This document shows, in pieces, positions 32,840-41,223 of a DNA stretch of 64,000 nt. The notes under the pieces were generated by a model, which saw nothing but the letters and a program-made list of their open reading frames with translations, was not told where the DNA came from and did not search any database. The stretch is from assembly GCA_934561395.1 (NCBI GenBank), contig CAKTGF010000001.1, positions 1 through 64,000 on the forward strand, given 5' to 3'. A program made the translations under genes and the position numbers. The stretch's first letter is position 1. Each line of letters starts with the position of its first letter. The DNA is from an uncultured Eubacterium sp. GTDB taxonomy: Bacteria > Bacillota > Clostridia > Oscillospirales > Acutalibacteraceae.

Positions 32840-33883
32840 TTATCTGCCGAAATACATCAGCACCAGTGCAATGGCACAGCCAACGGCATTTACAAGTGAA
32901 AAAACAACGCAGATTTTCTTTTCCTTCCAGCCGCACATTTCAAAATGATGATGAATAGGTGCCATTTTAAATATACGCTTACCGTGTGTAAGCTTGAAAT
33001 AGCCGATTTGAATAATATCGCTCATGGTTTCGCAAACATAAACAATACCGATGGGAAGAAGCAAAAGCGGGCATTTGATTGCAAAGCCCAAAGCGGCAAC
33101 CATACCGCCTAAAAACAGCGAGCCTGTGTCGCCCATAAAGGTTTTTGCAGGGTTCCAGTTCCAGCACAAAAAGCCGAGAACGCCGCCCAAAAGTGCGCCT
33201 GCAAGTATGCCTAAGCCCGCAAAATTAAGAATCGACGATGCAATAATAAATGTAACAGCAACGGTAACCGTAACCGATGAGCAAAGGCCGTCAATACCGT
33301 CGGTAAGGTTAACGGAGTTAACGCAGCCGTAAATAATAAACAGTGAAACAAGCCAGAAAACAACGCTTAAAATAGGGTTTGAGCTGAAATCAACAGGTTT
33401 TTTAACAAACGGAATATACCAAATTGTGTTTTTTGAAAGCCAAAGGGTTAAAACATAACCAAAGGTAATAATAAGCTGACCCAAGGTTTTTTGCTTTGCG
33501 GTTAATCCCTCGTTTCTTTTAAGTTTAATTTTAATAAAGTCATCCGTAAAGCCAACAACGCCGCAACCCAGTGCAAGGCATAAACCTGCAATAAGAAGAA
33601 CCAAATCTCTGCCCTTAAAATTAACGGCATATTCGGATTCAAGATTATTGCCCGTTAAGAAATAGGTTAAAGCACCCACAACAAAAGCAACGATAATGCC
33701 GATAATAAACATTATTCCGCCCATATTGGGTGTGCCCTGCTTTTTCTTGTGCCATGATGGGCCTATATCAAGAATAGTTTGACCGAACTTAAGCTTTCTT
33801 AACCAGGGAATTATAACAAATCCAAGGCCGGCGGTAACGCCGAAGGCTACCACAATACTGATGATGATTGATATTTTATCCAT
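32840..33883 (-). CDS. MraY, phospho-MurNAc-pentapeptide translocase
   Basis: About 347 residues, ten membrane helices. KKQGTPNMGGIMFI (about 46-59), FTDDFIKIKLKRNEGLTAKQK with catalytic Asp pair (about 113-133), NLTDGIDGL, FMGDTGSLFLGG and the His-rich MAPIHHHFEMCGWKE (about 310-324). It makes lipid I. The ATG at 33883 overlaps the murF stop (TAATG) with SD GGGAG; a GTG four codons earlier lies in the SD. Confidence 0.96.
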   Translation of the reverse strand: MDKISIIISIVVAFGVTAGLGFVIIPWLRKLKFGQTILDIGPSWHKKKQGTPNMGGIMFIIGIIVAFVVGALTYFLTGNNLESEYAVNFKGRDLVLLIAGLCLALGCGVVGFTDDFIKIKLKRNEGLTAKQKTLGQLIITFGYVLTLWLSKNTIWYIPFVKKPVDFSSNPILSVVFWLVSLFIIYGCVNSVNLTDGIDGLCSSVTVTVAVTFIIASSILNFAGLGILAGALLGGVLGFLCWNWNPAKTFMGDTGSLFLGGMVAALGFAIKCPLLLLPIGIVYVCETMSDIIQIGYFKLTHGKRIFKMAPIHHHFEMCGWKEKKICVVFSLVNAVGCAIALVLMYFGR

Positions 33884-35235
33884 TATTTCTCCCACCTTTT
33901 ATACACTATATTCATAACATCCTCAAGCTTCATGCCACGGGAGCCCTTAAATATAACAACATCCCCGGGCTTTGCGATTTCAAGGAGCTTTTCTGCAAGC
34001 AGCTCCTTGCTGTCAAACAAAAAGGCATTTTTACATCCTGCCTCCTTAGCAGCTGAGGTGTAATATTTTGCATTTTCTCCATAAGAAAGCAAATAATCAA
34101 TGTTATTTTGAGCAACCATTTCTCCCACCGAGGAATGGGCTTTCTTGCTGTAATCTCCAAGTTCCAGCATATCGCCCAAAACAGCGATTTTTCTGTTGCC
34201 CTTTGTATCGTGCAGGGTTTTTAACGCCGCCTTCATTGAATCGGGGGATGCGTTGTAGCAATCCTCAATTGCTGTTATGTCGCCAACCTTAACCACCCTT
34301 TGGCGCATGCCAGACGGCTCATAGCCAAGGAGAGCCTCTGCCGCAGCTACGGGCTCAATATTCAAAAAGTAACCCACTGCAAACGCCGCAAGAGCGTTAT
34401 ATACATTATGTATTCCGATTGTAGGAATAACAATTTTTTGCGTTTTGCCGAAATAATTAATAACAAAGCTTGTTTTGCCGCTTTCCTCAACAATGTCGCT
34501 TGCTTTAAAATCGCCGTTATTAACGCCGTAAAAATAAATTTTGTGCTTATCGTCCTTAACTGTTGAAAGCATATCGTCGTCGCCGTTTAAAATAAGGGGT
34601 GCGCCCTCCTGTAAGCCTTGGGTAATTTCAAGCTTTGCTTTTAATATACCCTCTCTTGAACCTAAATTTTCAATATGAGAAACGCCGATATTTGTAATAA
34701 GCCCTATTGTTGGCTTTGTGGCATTAACCAAGCGGCTGATTTCGCCAAAATGGTTCATACCCATTTCTATTACTGCCGCCTGAACGCTGTTGTCAATTTG
34801 AAACAGCATTTGGGGCAAGCCGATTTCGTTATTAAGGTTACCCTGAGTTTTTATTGCATTGTATTTTGCATTTACAACAAGGTGCGTGAACTCCTTTGTT
34901 GTGGTTTTGCCCACAGAGCCTGTAAGAGCAACAACAGGAATGTTAAACTTGCTGCGATAATAGCCCCCCAGTGTGAGCAATGCGCTTGCGGTGTTTTTTA
35001 CCTTTACATAGGGCCCGCAGGGGGTAATATCCTCATCAATCATTACTGCCGCCGCACCTTTTTCAAGCGCCTCGTCTGCAAACTGATGGGCGTCAAAGCG
35101 TTCGCCCTTTATGCAAATGAAAAGGCAGCCCTTTGTAATTTTTCTTGTATCAATGCAAACTGCGTTTATTTCTGCGACAGCCGAACATTCGCCGCCGCAA
35201 GCCTTTGCAATTTCGGATAAGGTTAAAATTTCCAT
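33883..35235 (-). CDS. MurF, UDP-MurNAc-tripeptide D-Ala-D-Ala ligase
   Basis: 450 residues. Mur-ligase P-loop ALTGSVGKTTTKE (about 102-114), GMNHFGEIS, NADD-type ILNGDDD, and the C-terminal domain with EDCYNASPDSMKAAL (about 310-324) and VLGDMLELG. It adds D-Ala-D-Ala to the UDP-tripeptide. Its SD is weak, so translation may rely on coupling from murE, 9 bases upstream. Confidence 0.95.
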   Translation of the reverse strand: MEILTLSEIAKACGGECSAVAEINAVCIDTRKITKGCLFICIKGERFDAHQFADEALEKGAAAVMIDEDITPCGPYVKVKNTASALLTLGGYYRSKFNIPVVALTGSVGKTTTKEFTHLVVNAKYNAIKTQGNLNNEIGLPQMLFQIDNSVQAAVIEMGMNHFGEISRLVNATKPTIGLITNIGVSHIENLGSREGILKAKLEITQGLQEGAPLILNGDDDMLSTVKDDKHKIYFYGVNNGDFKASDIVEESGKTSFVINYFGKTQKIVIPTIGIHNVYNALAAFAVGYFLNIEPVAAAEALLGYEPSGMRQRVVKVGDITAIEDCYNASPDSMKAALKTLHDTKGNRKIAVLGDMLELGDYSKKAHSSVGEMVAQNNIDYLLSYGENAKYYTSAAKEAGCKNAFLFDSKELLAEKLLEIAKPGDVVIFKGSRGMKLEDVMNIVYKRWEK

Positions 35236-35244
35236 AATTATTTT

Positions 35245-36678
35245 TTAAGCCTTGGCTGAAAGGACCTCGGCAATTACTTCTCTTTCGTCAAAATGAATTG
35301 TACCGGTAGGTAAAATTTGATAGGTTTCGTGGCCCTTGCCTGCAAGTAAAATTATATCGTTGGGTTGTGCGTTATTCATAGCCCAGGCAATTGCCTCTTT
35401 TCTGTTTTCAACAACCTTGTAAGGTGTTTTGCTGTCCTTCATTCCCTCAAGAATATCATTAATAATCATTGACGGATTTTCAGAACGGGGGTTATCTGAG
35501 GTTACAACGCAAAAATCAGAAAGCTCGGCAGCAATTTTGCCCATTTTGGGGCGCTTGGTTTTATCTCTGTCGCCGCCGCAACCGAACACGGTTACCACTC
35601 TGCCCTGTGCAATTTCTTTAAGGGAGGTAATAATATTCTCCAAGCCATCGGGAGAGTGAGCATAGTCAATAATAACTGTATAATCGGTGCCTGTGGGAAC
35701 AACCTCAATTCTTCCCTTAACGCCTTGTGACTTGCTGATTGCCACCAAAACATCGTCAAAATCTATGCCGATTGCAAGGGCAACCGTTGCCGCACATAAT
35801 GAGTTATAAACACTGAATCGTCCCGGAATAGGGCAGTTAACTCTGCCTATTCTGTCGCCTACAAGCTCATATTTTACACCGTTTGATGCAAAAGTAACAT
35901 TTCTTGCAGTGTAGTCGGACTGAATATTGTCTGCTGCGTAGGTTATTACCTTGCAGGACAGACCCTCAACAATCTTTAAGCCGTTTTTATCATCAACATT
36001 TGTAACCGCAATATCGCAGTTTTCAAACAAAATGCGCTTTGAATTAAAATAGTTTTCCCAGGTTTTATGGTAATCAAGATGGTCCTGTGTAAGGTTTGTA
36101 AATGCGCCCACAAGAAAGTGTATTCCCTCTACCCTGCCTTGGGCAAGAGCCTGTGAGCTAACCTCCATAACGCAGTATTCGCAATCTGCGTCAACCATTT
36201 TTCTGAAAAGCGATTGCAGCTCGTGGGGGTCGGGTGTGGTGTAGTGTGCAGGATAAATTTCGTCACGCACCATATTTTGAACCGTTCCGATTAAGCCCAC
36301 CTTTTTGCCTGCATTTTCAAGAATTTGCTTTATTAAAAATGTGGTGGTTGTTTTTCCGTTTGTGCCCGTAAGGCCGATAAGCTTTAGGCTGTCGGCAGGG
36401 CGCCTAAAGAAATTGGCGCATATCGGGGAATAAACCGCCCTTGTATCATCAACTATAATTTGATTTTCAATGCCCAAATCATGCTGGGTTACAACGGCAA
36501 CCGCACCCTTGTCAAGCATTTGCTGAGCAACGCTGTGGCCGTCAAAGGATGCGCCCTTGATGCACACAAAAAGGAAGCCCTTTTCAACAAGACGGGAATC
36601 GGAGGTAACATCTACCACCTCTTTATCCTCATATTCGTTTTTAATATTAATTCCCTTTAATATTTCTGAAAGCTTCAT
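35245..36678 (-). CDS. MurE, meso-diaminopimelate-type ligase
   Basis: 477 residues. P-loop GLTGTNGKTTTTFLI (about 104-118), HYTTPDP, EVSSQAL (about 172-178), HLDYHKT, and the specificity motif SDNPRSENP (about 395-403), which marks meso-A2pm rather than lysine addition. This predicts an A1-gamma peptidoglycan. SD GGGGGAAA. It follows the PBP gene by 16 bases. Confidence 0.96.
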   Translation of the reverse strand: MKLSEILKGINIKNEYEDKEVVDVTSDSRLVEKGFLFVCIKGASFDGHSVAQQMLDKGAVAVVTQHDLGIENQIIVDDTRAVYSPICANFFRRPADSLKLIGLTGTNGKTTTTFLIKQILENAGKKVGLIGTVQNMVRDEIYPAHYTTPDPHELQSLFRKMVDADCEYCVMEVSSQALAQGRVEGIHFLVGAFTNLTQDHLDYHKTWENYFNSKRILFENCDIAVTNVDDKNGLKIVEGLSCKVITYAADNIQSDYTARNVTFASNGVKYELVGDRIGRVNCPIPGRFSVYNSLCAATVALAIGIDFDDVLVAISKSQGVKGRIEVVPTGTDYTVIIDYAHSPDGLENIITSLKEIAQGRVVTVFGCGGDRDKTKRPKMGKIAAELSDFCVVTSDNPRSENPSMIINDILEGMKDSKTPYKVVENRKEAIAWAMNNAQPNDIILLAGKGHETYQILPTGTIHFDEREVIAEVLSAKA

Positions 36679-36694
36679 TTTATTTCCCCCATTA

Positions 36695-38911
36695 TTAGTC
36701 TAATACAGATGTGGTGTTTTTAAACGCAACTGTTACAACCGTGCCTGCCTCAACTTCGGTTTCGGCATTTACTGATTGCCTGTAAGCAACAATGTTTGCC
36801 GCAGACAGATTGTTGCCCGTTATTTCAATATTAAGGTTAGCCGAAGCGGCAACGCTGTTGGCCTCGCTGACCGTCAGACCTGTAAAGTCAGGCACCTTTA
36901 CGGTTTGCTTTGAATCCTCTTCAGTGTAAAGCACAACTGTTCCCTCCGCAGGAATAAGTGCCTCCGCCGACGGACTTTGCGACAATACCTTATCGCCGTT
37001 TCCTACAACTTTTACCTTAAGACCGCTGTTTGTAATTGTTTGCTGTGCGCTCTTAATGTCCTTGCCAACAACGCTTGGTGTGTTGGTTGAAAGCTTTTCA
37101 AGCTCGTCATCTGTATACTTCGGTTCTATGTTAAGTTCAGGCATTGCCTGTTCAATGATTTCTGCTGCAATCGGTGCACAAAGAGCACCGCCGCCCAGGT
37201 CTTGATTGGGCTCATCACAGATAATAAGCATTGCTATTTGCGGGTCGTCAGAGGGAGCAATGGCAGCAAAGGAAACGATATATTTTGTTTTACCGCCCTG
37301 CGATTCCGCAAGCTTTGTTGATGTGCCTGTTTTGCCGCCAACATTATAACCTGCAACATAGCCGTTTTTACCGGTACCGTTATCAACAACGGATTTCATC
37401 ATCGTTCTTACCTTTTCCGATGTATCCTCGCTGATAACACGCCTTATTTCAGTTCTGCCGTTTTTGCTTACGGTATTACCGTTTTGGTCTTTAATTTCAG
37501 ATACCAAATAAGGCTTAAGCAGTGTGCCGCCGTTTGCAATTGCACAAAGGCCTGAGCACACCTCAATAGGTGTTAAGGAGTTTGTTTGACCGAAGGACGC
37601 CGAGGAAAGCTCAACAATGCCGTATTGGTCTTCCTTATAATACTGAGGTGCTGCCTCGCCGGGAACATCAATGCCTGTTTTTTGTGTAAAGCCAAAGGCA
37701 TCAAAATATTTAAAATAGTTGTGAACGCCCAGTTTTTGACCCACGGTGATAAAGAATGGGTTGCAGGAATTTTCAAGGCCTTGTGTAAAGGTTTGGGTTC
37801 CGTGACCCGGGTGGTAGTGGCAGTTCATAATATGATCCTGCACCCTGATTGAGCCTGTGCAGTTATATGTTGTGTCAAGGGTAACAACATTTTCTTCAAG
37901 AGCTGCGCTTGCAATAAAGGTTTTGAATACCGAGCCCGGCTCGTAGGTATCAGAAACCGTAAAGTTACGCCACTGATTTTGAATTGCAACGCTTAACGCC
38001 GTTGAGCGTTCGTCCTTATCCTCGATTTTGTCTATATCTTCAAGGGTTTTATCATAGGTAATGGTGTAAGGGTCGTTAGGGTCATAATCGGGTAGCGACG
38101 CCATGGCAAGAACACCGCCGGTGTTACAATCCATTACTATGCCGTATGCACCCTTGCACTGGTATTCCTCCATCGTGGTTTTAAGGCCTTTTTCAAGGTA
38201 ATATTGCATCGTTTGGTTGATAGTAAGAACAAGCGAATTACCGTCTATGGCGTCAATTGAGGTTTCATAATCGGTGGGAAGCTTGTTCTGATTAGCGTCC
38301 TTAACAGTAATAATTCTGCCGTTTGTGCCTGTGAGCTCCTCGTCATAATACGCTTCAAGCCCTGAAAGGCCCTGGTTATCATCGCCGGTAAAGCCCAAAA
38401 CCGTTGAGGCAAAGGAGCCATAGGGGTAATATCTTCTTGTTGCCTGCTGTGAGCCGATAATTGAGCCCAACTTGTTTTCCGAAATAAACGATGATATTTC
38501 CTCTTTAATATCATTTTCAATTTTTTCTGCAACAACCGCATATTTTGTATCTTTTTTTGATTTTTCAATAAGCTCGCTTTTCTGCTCGTCGTCAAAATCC
38601 AAAATATCGCTTAAGCCGTTTACAACAAGGTCACGCTTTTCCTCCGACTTAATGTTTGATGGGTCAATGTAAATATCCCAAACAGTTGCGGATTGTGCCA
38701 GCACATTGCCGTTTGAATCGTAAATAGTTCCACGCATTGCAGGTATTTCGGTATCAGACAGCTGCTGCGATTCTGCCTTGGCTGCAAGCTCGCTGCCGCT
38801 TACAAGCTGAAGATACGCAAGCCTTGCGCCGTCAACACTAAATAAAAAAGCGATAACAAAGGCCATTATTACGATACGCTTTCCCATATCCTTTTTAAAT
38901 TCTGCCTTCAT
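36695..38911 (-). CDS. class B penicillin-binding protein with two PASTA domains (PBP2B/SpoVD type)
   Basis: 738 residues: short cytoplasmic tail and membrane helix (about 12-33), PBP dimer domain (about 55-220), transpeptidase domain with SVFK (SxxK, about residue 328), SCN (SxN, about 380) and KTG (about 545), then two PASTA domains (about 615-735) starting TPSVVGKDIKSA and VKVPDFTGLTV. It crosslinks septal peptidoglycan with FtsW. The PASTA tail and position after ftsL fit either vegetative PbpB or sporulation SpoVD; only one copy is present here. SD GAGGTGATG. Confidence 0.94.
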   Translation of the reverse strand: MKAEFKKDMGKRIVIMAFVIAFLFSVDGARLAYLQLVSGSELAAKAESQQLSDTEIPAMRGTIYDSNGNVLAQSATVWDIYIDPSNIKSEEKRDLVVNGLSDILDFDDEQKSELIEKSKKDTKYAVVAEKIENDIKEEISSFISENKLGSIIGSQQATRRYYPYGSFASTVLGFTGDDNQGLSGLEAYYDEELTGTNGRIITVKDANQNKLPTDYETSIDAIDGNSLVLTINQTMQYYLEKGLKTTMEEYQCKGAYGIVMDCNTGGVLAMASLPDYDPNDPYTITYDKTLEDIDKIEDKDERSTALSVAIQNQWRNFTVSDTYEPGSVFKTFIASAALEENVVTLDTTYNCTGSIRVQDHIMNCHYHPGHGTQTFTQGLENSCNPFFITVGQKLGVHNYFKYFDAFGFTQKTGIDVPGEAAPQYYKEDQYGIVELSSASFGQTNSLTPIEVCSGLCAIANGGTLLKPYLVSEIKDQNGNTVSKNGRTEIRRVISEDTSEKVRTMMKSVVDNGTGKNGYVAGYNVGGKTGTSTKLAESQGGKTKYIVSFAAIAPSDDPQIAMLIICDEPNQDLGGGALCAPIAAEIIEQAMPELNIEPKYTDDELEKLSTNTPSVVGKDIKSAQQTITNSGLKVKVVGNGDKVLSQSPSAEALIPAEGTVVLYTEEDSKQTVKVPDFTGLTVSEANSVAASANLNIEITGNNLSAANIVAYRQSVNAETEVEAGTVVTVAFKNTTSVLD

Positions 38912-38979
38912 GTCATCACCTCTTTATGCATAATTGAAATTTTTCGGCAGTTTCAACTGTCCCTATATAAAGCACATTA

Positions 38980-39004
38980 GAGAGTATGGCTTTGCCAAAC
39001 TCTC
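38980..39004 (-). promoter_or_regulatory. hairpin between ftsL and the PBP gene
   Basis: GAGAGTATGGC and GCCAAACTCTC pair over 11 positions with one A.A mismatch and a TTT loop. The following minus-strand sequence is only mildly T-rich. It could attenuate or process the dcw mRNA inside the 118-base gap, the longest within the operon apart from the ftsQ-ftsZ gap. Confidence 0.45.
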
Positions 39005-39029
39005 ATAATATAGTTACGGTTAAATTTTA

Positions 39030-39596
39030 TCAATTATTACCGGAATCAGCCTCTGCTGCCGCCTCGGCACTTTCCGCCGCCTGCTTTTCTTCAAGTTGTT
39101 GCTGGTATTGCGCCCTGAAATCGTCAACGTCCACATATTGAATTTGGTTAGATTTAACCTTTGTCATGCCTAATTCGTCAACGGCGTATTCATCAATCAT
39201 GCTCATTGAAACCAGTGCGTCAAGCCTGCTTTGAAGGCTGATATTTTCGCTTTGAGCATTTGCAATTGCAACCTCTTGCTTTGCAATATCCTTGGTAAGT
39301 TGATTTTTAACCGCCAATGAGTTAATAACCAAGCCCACCATAATAAGGCATACAACAGCAACTGCACCGATTATAACCATTGCTTTTCTTGACTGCCTTT
39401 GCTCTGCAACAAGCTCATTTTTTGTTTTAACACTTGCGTTCTCACGCACCTTAAAGCCTTTTTTGGGGCGTGCAGCAGGCTTAACCTTCGGCGCCTGGCT
39501 GCCACGCTGATAATCAAATTGGCTTATTAAATATGTTGGGTCTGCCGAATAGGAATATCTTCTGAAATCGTTTGAATTTGTCACTGTTTTCACCAC
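39030..39596 (-). CDS. FtsL-like divisome protein
   Basis: 188 residues: a basic cytoplasmic N terminus (about 1-70, with PKVKPAARPKKGFKV), one membrane helix (about 72-94), a coiled-coil (about 95-130; LTKDIAKQEVAIANAQSEN) and a C-terminal Ala/Glu-rich tail. Sequence identity in this family is low; the call rests on topology and its place between rsmH and the PBP. The later YAVDELGMTKVKSNQIQYV is the usual FtsL/septum initiator ending. Confidence 0.85.
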   Translation of the reverse strand: MVKTVTNSNDFRRYSYSADPTYLISQFDYQRGSQAPKVKPAARPKKGFKVRENASVKTKNELVAEQRQSRKAMVIIGAVAVVCLIMVGLVINSLAVKNQLTKDIAKQEVAIANAQSENISLQSRLDALVSMSMIDEYAVDELGMTKVKSNQIQYVDVDDFRAQYQQQLEEKQAAESAEAAAEADSGNN

Positions 39597-39619
39597 CTTT
39601 ATTTATGCTGTAAATTAAT

Positions 39620-40531
39620 TTAGTATTTTATAAATGTGCGCAGTCTTGAACTGCGTGCTCTGGGGTTTTCCTTTAATTCCGCCTCGCCGGGGGCTATCGC
39701 CTTAAGAGCCTTGCCTAAGGGCTTTTTGCCGCACACGCAAACAGGAAATTCCTTGGGACATGTGCAGGGGTTGTTCCACAGTGCAAAGCGCTCCTTAACC
39801 ATTCTGTCCTCCAGGGAGTGGAAGGTTATAATCGAAAGCCTGCCGCCGGGGTTTAAGCAATCAAGCGCAGAATCAAGGGTTTGTGAAAGCTTGTCCAGCT
39901 CGCCGTTAACCTCAATCCTTATTGCCTGAAAGGTTTTTCTTGCCGGGTGGGAGTCCCTCATTTTTGCCTTTGGGTAGGCGCTTTTGATAATATCCACAAG
40001 CTCAAGAGTTGTTTCAATAGGCTTAATTTCCCTCGCCTTAACAATGTTTTGGGCAATTCGCCGTGAGAATTTATCTTCGCCATACCTATATATAATGTTT
40101 GCAAGTTCCTCCTGCGAATAGGTGTTAACCACATCTGCGGCGCTCATTCCGTTTTTGCTCATTCGCATATCCAAGGGAGCGTCCTTGTGGTAGGAAAAGC
40201 CTCGTTCCGCCGTATCTAACTGAAAGGAGCTGACACCCAAATCCAGCAGCATGCCGTCTATCCCGTTAATGCCCAGCTCCTGCAAAATACTTTTAATGTT
40301 AACAAAGTTGTTTTGAACAATTGTTATGTTGCCAATGCCGTCAAGCCGTTCGTGCAAAACCTTAATTGCGTCAGGGTCCTGGTCAATGGCAATCAGCCTG
40401 CCTGCATTTTTTGATATTTCAAGGGAGTGACCGCCGCCGCCTGCCGTTGCGTCAACATATATTTTATCACTTGCAACATTAAGCGACTTAACCGCCTCGT
40501 CAAACAAAACGCTTTTATGAACAAATTCCAT
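39620..40531 (-). CDS. RsmH (MraW), 16S rRNA m4C1402 methyltransferase
   Basis: About 303 residues. FVHKSVLFDEAVKSLN, SAM-binding YVDATAGGGGHSLEI (about 26-40), LLDLGVSSFQLD (about 97-108), FSYHKDAPLDMRM, and the C-terminal TFHSLEDRMVK and RARSSRLR. It methylates C1402 of 16S rRNA. The ATG at 40531 lies 3 bases past the mraZ TGA; a TTG two codons earlier overlaps that stop. Confidence 0.96.
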   Translation of the reverse strand: MEFVHKSVLFDEAVKSLNVASDKIYVDATAGGGGHSLEISKNAGRLIAIDQDPDAIKVLHERLDGIGNITIVQNNFVNIKSILQELGINGIDGMLLDLGVSSFQLDTAERGFSYHKDAPLDMRMSKNGMSAADVVNTYSQEELANIIYRYGEDKFSRRIAQNIVKAREIKPIETTLELVDIIKSAYPKAKMRDSHPARKTFQAIRIEVNGELDKLSQTLDSALDCLNPGGRLSIITFHSLEDRMVKERFALWNNPCTCPKEFPVCVCGKKPLGKALKAIAPGEAELKENPRARSSRLRTFIKY

Positions 40532-40533
40532 AA

Positions 40534-40971
40534 TCAAATACCGTATTCATCAAGAATATCTTCAATTTCCTGATAATCAATTTCATTAAGCTTTTGATTG
40601 AACAGGTCACAATTCCAAATTTCAATTCGCTTGTTGTTACCGAAAACCTCAGCCTCGCTCACATTTAAAAGGTCAGCCTGCTTGCGGAGCTCCTCGTTCA
40701 AAAGAAGCCTGCCTTGGCCGTCAAGCGACATTTTTTCGGCATTTGCCAAAAAGTAAAATTCCAGCTGCTTTCTTTTCTTTTGGTTAACGGTGCTGCAAAT
40801 TTTTTGTATAAACTCATTCCACTCATCCACAGGATAGAGAGCCAAGCACTTGTCAAAGCCACGAGAAACTATAAATTCCTGGCCAAGTGATGCACGCATG
40901 TTGGCAGGAATTGAAATTCTGCCCTTTGCGTCGATTTTATACGGCTTGTGGCCGACAAAACAACCTTCCAT
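40534..40971 (-). CDS. MraZ, dcw-cluster transcription regulator
   Basis: 145 residues with two AbrB/SpoVT-like MraZ repeats: GHKPYKIDAKGRISIPANMR (about 7-26) and later SLDGQGRLLLNEELR, each with the DxKGR-like loop that contacts DNA. The start is the ATG at 40971 with the strong SD AAAGGAGG; the longer open frame upstream is leader. MraZ in other bacteria represses its own dcw operon by binding TGGGN repeats; TGGGA/TCCCA boxes are present at 41040-41104. Confidence 0.95.
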   Translation of the reverse strand: MEGCFVGHKPYKIDAKGRISIPANMRASLGQEFIVSRGFDKCLALYPVDEWNEFIQKICSTVNQKKRKQLEFYFLANAEKMSLDGQGRLLLNEELRKQADLLNVSEAEVFGNNKRIEIWNCDLFNQKLNEIDYQEIEDILDEYGI

Positions 40972-41039
40972 TGACTCCCCTCCTTTCAGGATTTTTTGTT
41001 TCAATTTATGGAGGTAATTGAAAACTGTATTACTTTTAG

Positions 41040-41113
41040 TGGGATTTATATGAATTATTATGGGATTTCTCCCCACTTGTTTACATTATAATGGGATTGT
41101 CCCACATTGTCAA
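41040..41113 (-). promoter_or_regulatory. dcw promoter with TGGGA/TCCCA boxes (putative MraZ operator)
   Basis: Read leftward: TTGACA (41108-41113), 17-bp spacer, TATAAT (41085-41090), a full consensus. The spacer contains the palindrome TGGGATTGTCCCA (41092-41104). Downstream of the start are further boxes at 41070-41076 (TCCCCAC), 41061-41065 and 41040-41044 (TGGGA). MraZ recognises TGGG-type boxes, but usually as direct repeats; here some are inverted. The mRNA leader is about 105 nt. Confidence 0.75.
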
Positions 41114-41223
41114 GGCATTTATTGTGCCAATATAAATTGTAACATTTTTGTAACTTTTATTAAATTTACTATACAGTGCCATATATGCTATAATTGTTTT
41201 AAAACAGTTACGGAGGAAGAATA

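Noticed and set aside
40972..41076. N-terminal extension of MraZ
   Set aside because: The strong SD sits just before the ATG at 40971, the family starts there, and the extension covers the leader right after the promoter.
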